DNA of 64,000 nt, taken from the NCBI GenBank assembly GCA_947561395.2, contig OX387192.1:5864221-5928220 (forward strand). The letters are read 5' to 3'. Under the pieces are notes generated by a model. That model saw nothing but the letters and a program-made list of their open reading frames with translations. It searched no databases and was not told where the DNA came from. Positions 57,921-64,000 of the stretch are shown here, piece after piece. Every line of letters starts with the position of its first letter. Position 1 is the first letter of the stretch. The translations under genes were made by a program, and so were the position numbers. The stretch is from Buxus sempervirens. Lineage: Eukaryota > Streptophyta > Magnoliopsida > Buxales > Buxaceae.

Positions 57921-60900
57921 TGTAACGACCTAGAACTAGGTCTGCCTCTCCAAGGCACTTACCTGTTGTAACGCCCCGAATCCGAGTTACGTAGAAAACC
58001 CATAACTCGTCTCTAGAGGTTATTATGTAACATAGGACCGCAATATCAGAGTGAAGGAAAAACATGAATATAACAATAACTATAAAACAGAGTGCGCTAA
58101 CCCCAAAGTAATAAACTCACATGACCAAGTAAACTACCAGCAAGTATCGGGCTCTCCAAGCGTATCTGAAAACAAAACAAAACAAAACAAACGGAATGAG
58201 ATACGAATATCTCAGCGAATAGCATATGCATGCAAAAATACATTTCTACCTAGTTGTAAAACATGATTCGAATAATTTCACAAGTAATGATGGCAATAAC
58301 TCGATTAATCCGACTAAACTCACAATAATTCATTAGATACAATCATATAGCTAATGAAAATCAATATGTAATTAAATATGAGTAGGGTTGTCAACAAATC
58401 CGAATAATCACAAAATCCAATCTCATTATAACCATGTCTCGGGAAATCCGACTTTACACAACAATCCAATAATAAGTCCCATGCTAAATAAAACAAAAAC
58501 AAACATTTGGTCAATGTTATGTAGTTGTTTAGATTGGTTAATCAACATGCCAGAGCGACATCCACACCTCCATGTACACAGTTCCGGCCTACTCAGGGTT
58601 TCGGATACTCTGAAATGACGGCCTACTTAGGGTTTCGTCATCCAATGCCGGCTTACTCAGGGTTTCGGCATTGACAACCAGGCCTACTCAGGGTTTCTGG
58701 CTACTCTACACCAGTCGTGGCAACACTCCATGGCCATGCCATTACACCAATAAAACAAAAGACATCACATTACTAAGCTTAAACTCTGGATACAGGACAA
58801 GCTAAACCAAAACAGAAAACCATCATGTAAACTCAACTTTGACATCACATTAAATCAAACATATTCATCATCATGTATAACACGACACAACTCAACACAG
58901 GTCACTCCGGACCAGAACAGTACGTCGTGTACTTTCAGTGATTACTCTCATTCTAGAACACAAGACCATTGGTAATAAAACCCATTTACTTACACCAAGA
59001 TAAACTTTACAAATACAGTTTAGAACTTTAAATCAAGTAAAACCAGGTTAAACAATTTCTCAATCAAGAACAAGTGTGGAACAAAAGAGATAACTAAATC
59101 ATTAACCCCTAATGTCAGGAACAGTAAAATAACCAACCGATAGCCCTTCAAAGTTTACTTCGGAACTCCTAAGATTTACCAATAATTCGACTTAATAACT
59201 CCGGGTGTTTTGAATAGGTAAAAGTATTTCTAAGATCCTAAACAAGTACCTCTGGTGCTTGGCGCGAGGTCGGTGTGAACTTGGTGATACCAAAACACTG
59301 TCGCGCTAACTAAAATATACTTAGCGAGAGATAGGCGCGAACTCAGCGGTAACTAAAATCGATCTCGCGCTTAACTAAACCTCTTGGCGCGAGATGAGTG
59401 CGAGCTCGGCGAGAACAAAAACAACTTCTCGCTCTGACTAAACTCGTTGGCGCTAGGTAGGCGCCAACCCGGCGGACACCACCTATGAGTTTCGACTCTC
59501 TGTTAACTCTAGATCTCCATGACTGACCCATTTTCTCACCTCTGTAATGACTTTTCTACACTCCTACTATCTTCCAGAGACTATTAGACACGATTCGAAA
59601 TTAATCTAACAACCTGTATTTTTCGCTCTAAAATTTTACCAAGAACAATACGCTAAATCGATATTCTCCGAAAACGTGCAAACGGCTAAACCCAATAGAC
59701 AAAACCCAAAAGCCTCAGATTAAAACGATGCTACTCACCTGTTATTGAAGACTTTTCTTCTAGCTTCCAACCCTTCTGATAATCCCCTTCGTAGAGCAAA
59801 GCTTATCGGCCGACGTCCTCAGTTTCCAAGCAGCGGCCACTTTAAATACATGGCCTATGGTTTCTTTTCCTTTTTTCGAAATTTTAACCTAATAATCTAT
59901 TTATAAGCCTCGAAACCCTCTTCCCTTAACCTAATGGATTTATTATTCACCATCAAAATCTCATATTTACCCTTCCCTAAAGTTGAGGATAAAATATAAT
60001 ATTCATTTATTACATTTCTAATCACTACAAAATTTTAAATTTTGTACTCACTGAATAAAATTCTACTTATTTCTTTGCCACTTAATTGCCGAAATCTCCA
60101 CCCAAATTAATTTAATTAAATCTACTAATTAATCCTTTAATTAAATTCCTACTAAAACTGGGGTTTTACACCTGTACCCGGTCGTCACGAGTTGGTCTTT
60201 CGACCTAATTGAAATGCGGATAATTTAAAATTTTCCCTAATACGAGTGAAGTGGAAGAATAGTTTATGCATATGCGTATCAAAAGTGTTAATGTATAACA
60301 TATACCAAGTCCCGTGGTGGACTTCAAATTTAAATACAAAGCTATTATGGTTATTACAAAATATAGGTATCTAGTCACTCCTTTTAGTTAGAAGCTTTAC
60401 ATTCCAAAAAGGTACAACTAGCATGTACAAGAAAAGTAAAGTCCTATGTAGGTCGGTAAAAGTCCTCCTCTCTATACTCTAGTGCTTTGTCCTTTCCTTT
60501 GTCCCCAATCCGGTCATTCACACCGGACGTCAACGGCTTTGAAAACAAACGATAAAACAACTTATGAGATGAATGTCTTAGTAAGCAACATGCATGATCG
60601 ATAAACACAGTTCATGCTAATATCATTCGGTATAAACCATGACATGCGGGTAGTTGAAATACTAGTTAAATCATCAACAATTTAGTGTAATACAATTGGT
60701 GTAGTTCTGTGCTACTGTGTACAAGTCAAACAATTATTACACAATCACACATCAATTCTTAGCACTTTATTAACTAAGTGGTTTAATACATATTGCACAT
60801 GACCCCATCTAACTCTACCAATTCTTCATGGTGGGCTAGGCATCCAACACCGATTACCCTTGACGTAGGGCATCTATGCCGATTCCCCGCAGCAATGGGC

Positions 60901-62618
60901 ATCGACCATCGATGTTCCTCGGTGTCGGGATGATACAATACAATACACAAGAACAATAGTAACTTGGTCATGGCATCTTGTACAAACACACCTACTTAAG
61001 ATTTATGGATCCATAACTTAAGGATGGTCATTATGCAAGTATTCATTAGTTCATCATGTATAATATCTCAAGGGTGGCTCATAGCCTCACCCAAAATAAC
61101 TTGGGCCACTGCCCTTCTTACAATAACTCATGGAACTGGGCCACTGCCCTCCATACACATATCAATATCTGGGCCAATTCCCTTTATACCAGGTGTTATC
61201 AATTGGGCTAAAGCCCTTCACAATATATCAAAAGCAATAGATCAATTAAAAACAATAAGTTATGCTCAAGGTGATAAACCATGCACTTTTTATATATCAC
61301 TTGGGCAACTTAGGCCCCAACTCATTAGAGACATGTACAATTGGGTTTTGGCTGTGGTTTTCTACTTTCAAGGATCATTTGGAAGGTGTTCTAAGTGGTG
61401 GAATTGGATTATCCCATTCCTATAAAAATCTGGAACATAAACTCTCTATAAAACCTATTTCAGTAGAACGTACCCAAAATCTTGGTTGTTTGGAATTTTG
61501 AGATGATTCTAGTGAGAACACTTCCTAGACACCTAAATCCTATTTGTACATGGGTTGGATTCAAATAAAAACAATCTGTAGTTGGATTTGCCCTAAAATC
61601 CCAAAATACTCAAAAACTGTCCAGGGCGTCTGAGCGCTGGCTTGGGCGCTCGGCTTAGCCAAAATGTCAATTCTCGGGTTCTGAGTTTCTAAAAAAATAC
61701 AGGCAGGGGGCTCAACATCGCGCTTGAGTGCTCTGTTGGGCGCCCTGGCGATTTCCCTGGTCGCGAATTTCCGAATTCGTGATTTTCTCTAGGTTTCTTC
61801 AATCTCACTCGTTTCTATGGTTTTTGGTCTCTAAAACTTCTCTAGAATGTGTGGTTACCTATTGCTCATCAAACCCCTAATATATACACCTCCTATTTAA
61901 AATGAAAACCAGCTTATATAAAAAACCCCAAATTTCCACATTCCTTCCAAAAACGAGAAAACAAAGAGTTTGGGCTGGGAGGGTGTTGCTTACCTGATCT
62001 AAGCAAACCAGCACGTCTTCTAGCTTCTAAGGCAAGCTAGCTTCCTTGGTTGGTTTTCCCTAATTTCTCCAAGCTTTTTTCCCAAACGAAAAATCACCAA
62101 GCTTTGTCTCCTTCTTCTTCTTTTCTTGCAAGACTTTCTTTCCAATAGAAGATGGGAGAGAAGAATGTGGAAAGGAGATAAGAGTGTGGGAGAGTGGAGA
62201 GAGTGGAGGAGAAGATGAAGAGAAGGGGGTTTTGTGTTCATTTGTATGGGGCAAAAACCCCTCTTTGGCATTTAACAACACTTCCCTCAAATGCTTTAAG
62301 GTAAAATGCTCAGTTTGCCCTTCTCCCCTCTAGACACCAATATTCATCATCTTGCCACTCCTCCTACAGCACACAAAATTTACAGCTAAGCCATTGTCTC
62401 CCACATGGAGTAAATTTATTTAACATTCTAAGAATTGCTCCAAAGAGAGATACTTTACCTCAGTGTATTTTTGAACAAGCCTTGGCTTAGCCCCTTAATT
62501 GACTTCAAACTTGGATTTCTCCAACTTCACCTTTACAACAAAATAGCAAATATTAGAATTCGCTAAGTACCCCTTGATTAGCACTTAAGCAATCAGTGTA
62601 AGAATTTGGGGTCTCATA
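57921..62618 (-). mobile_element. Outer solo LTR inserted in copia element 1
   Basis: Inserted between FLQNN and GIHHR of the copia integrase with target duplication ATAAT (57916-57920, 62619-62623). About 2.49 kb after removing the nested LTR. Read on the minus strand it starts TATGAGACCCCAAATTC (an original TGTG would be one change away) and ends TAGGTCGTTACA. It shares GAGCGC-type repeats (61620-61745) and GATTTTGGGTACGTTCTACT (61470, minus) with the LTR at 52980. Splice-donor motif CAGGTAAGCAACA lies at 61997 on the minus strand. Confidence 0.8.
57967..60170 (-). mobile_element. Inner solo LTR nested in the outer one
   Basis: 2204 bp, TGTAACGCCCCG...GGGGTTTTACA, with target duplication CCTGT (57962-57966, 60171-60175). 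On the minus strand it starts TGTAAAACCCC, like other LTRs here. Internal repeats: CGGCCTACTCAGGGTTTCGG, about four copies at 58583-58712, and a roughly 65-bp GGCGCGAG/CTAACTAAA repeat at 59255-59480. Splice-donor motif CAGGTGAGTAGCA near 59740 (minus). Confidence 0.85.
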
Positions 62619-62623
62619 ATAAT

Positions 62624-62693
62624 GGTATTCACCATAGACTCTCCTGTCCTTATACGTTGCAACAAAACAGTTTGGTAGAAAGAAAACACAGTC
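62624..62693 (+). pseudogene. Copia element 1 integrase, continuation
   Basis: GIHHRLSCPYTLQQNSLVER continues the integrase broken at 57920; expected PYTPQQNGVAER. It is cut again at 62694 by copia element 2. Confidence 0.85.
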
Positions 62694-62985
62694 TGTTAAG
62701 ATTTGATATGATAAGATTGGAATTCCCCAAATCAAGAAATTGATAGAGAACGATTCTCACTGTATAACTGTTTCCTTGTATACAGTTACCTTGATTAGAT
62801 CCTTTGTTGCCTTGTTGAGATCCTTTGATTTAGGATCTAAACTCCTATATATGTCTTGTAAATCTGCTATGTAAAATTACACAAGAATACAGAGTTCTTT
62901 TTCTCTCAATTTACTGTTCTGTCTATTTCTTCTCTATTCAACGTTTCAACTGTTCTATCTATTTTTTGCTTTATTCAGCTTTTCA
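62694..62985 (+). repeat. 5' LTR of copia element 2
   Basis: 292 bp, TGTTAAGATT...CTTTTCA. Contains TATATAT near 62851. Directly followed by the primer site TGGTATCAAAGC (62986-62997), complementary to initiator Met tRNA. Confidence 0.85.
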
Positions 62986-63040
62986 TGGTATCAAAGCATT
63001 GACCTTCTCAAAGCTTCCGCAAAAGATTTGAATTATTCTA

Positions 63041-64000
63041 ATGGCTGAAATTGATGCCAAAGAATCCGGTTTTGATCAAAGAACTCAAAGGCCTATTGAT
63101 CTCACCGTAATTGCTCCCACTATGGATCCATCCGATCCATTTTTTATTCATGCCTCGGATCATCCGGGGATGATACTAGTGCCAAAGGTTCTTGATGGCA
63201 CAAATTATGCTATGTGGAGACGCTCCATGTTGGTCAATCTTAGTGCTAAAAACAAGTTGGGATTCATCAAAGGCACCATTCTCACACCCAACGAAATTGA
63301 TCCTAAGCATCAAGCTTGGTAGCCCTGCAACGATATGGTTTTGTCTTGGATTCTCAACTCGTTGACTCAAGATCTCGCCAACAGCGTCTTGTATGTTGAG
63401 ACCCCCTCAAAAATCTGGACAGATCTTCAAGAACGATTCTCACAAGGTGATTTTTCTCTTCATTATCAGATTCAGAGTTCCATTGTTGAGTTGAAACAAA
63501 GTCAAAATTCTATTTTCACTTACTATACTATGATCAAGACCTTGTGGGATGAACTGAAAACATGTAGTCCATCTGTTCCCTGCACTTGTGGAGGTCTGAA
63601 ACATTTGAATGAAAAAGAAGAAAAAATACAACTTGGACAATTTCTTATGGGTCTTAATGAATCCTATTCTGCTGTGAGAGGGCAAATCATGCTGATGCAG
63701 CCTCTCCCAACGGTTAAGAAAGCCTACTCATTACTTTGTGAAGAAGAAAAGCAACGTGGTCTTGTTGAACATAGAATTCCAGACCAGCTTCATGCTATGC
63801 ATGTCAAAGCACATCCGCAAGCCAAGTAGCAATCATCAGACTCCCAACGTTACTCTCATCCATGGATGTCATCTTCATCCAAATCCCAAGGGGCTTGGAA
63901 ATCACTTCTATGCACCTATTGTGACGGGACTACTCACACAGTGGATCGGTGTTATTATCTGAATGGCTTCCCTATTGGTCACAAACTTCCTGGGAAGAAT
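63041..64000 (+). pseudogene. Gag of copia element 2, two nonsense codons, runs off the window
   Basis: One continuous frame with a copia gag (LDGTNYAMWRRSMLVNL, IWTDLQERFSQGD, TIKTLWDEL-like MIKTLWDEL, FLMGLNESY) and a CCHC zinc knuckle CTYCDGTTHTVDRC (near 63918). Two in-frame TAG codons: at 63320 after HQAW, where Leu is usual (TTG to TAG fits), and at 63827 after HPQAK. No frameshift is seen. Pol would lie beyond the window. Confidence 0.85.

Noticed and set aside
1..64000. tRNA, rRNA or snoRNA genes
   Set aside because: None seen by eye apart from the tRNA-derived SINE head and the retrotransposon primer sites; a tRNAscan run would settle this.

Overview
This is nuclear DNA of a flowering plant, probably a woody eudicot. 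The evidence is GT-AG introns, a typical plant single-copy gene (EMC10) with eight exons, and a dense load of plant transposons (Ty3/Tat-Ogre, Ty1/copia, L1 and RTE LINEs, SINE, MULE, hAT, Helitron-like). There are no operons, CRISPR arrays or bacterial signals. Only two ordinary host genes look complete: a small tandem GRF zinc-finger gene at 1.7-2.4 kb (+) and EMC10, the ER membrane protein complex subunit 10, at 42.1-52.0 kb (-).

Layout. 1-1610: modular minisatellite ending just before the promoter of the GRF zinc-finger gene. 2404-4245: non-coding, with one lone exon resembling anthranilate synthase alpha. 4246-22327: an 18.1 kb Tat/Ogre-type Ty3 retrotransposon with 2.28 kb LTRs, TSD GAGGG, tRNA primer site, a two-variant tandem array in its leader, gag-protease and RT-RNaseH-integrase frames, and an antisense ORF between pol and the 3' LTR. 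22328-24557: non-coding, with an alpha/beta-hydrolase exon remnant. 24558-29002 (-): a MULE DNA transposon with a spliced transposase gene and, downstream, a seven-exon second gene joining an HMG box to a plant-mobile-domain-like region. 33.2-38.3 kb: an LTR relic, then a decayed L1 LINE whose RNase H is split by a SINE with a folded-back head. 38.7-42.0 kb: Helitron-like end, MULE-type MITE, small foldback and hAT-like foldback. 42.1-52.0 kb: EMC10, whose introns hold an hAT carrying a captured PPR gene piece, a copia relic and an RTE LINE. 52.4-64.0 kb: nested LTRs and copia elements.

The most unusual items are the MULE companion gene (SOX/MATA-like HMG box plus mobile-domain region, all exon phases consistent, one nonsense codon), the antisense ORF of the Tat element with a clear 3' splice site but no visible first exon, the -1 frame junction at an A9 run between gag-pro and pol, the CCGG-hairpin clusters in the LTR and leader with one loop flipped between the LTRs, and the SINE with an inverted copy of its own head.

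All family assignments come from reading motifs by eye. No database search was run.
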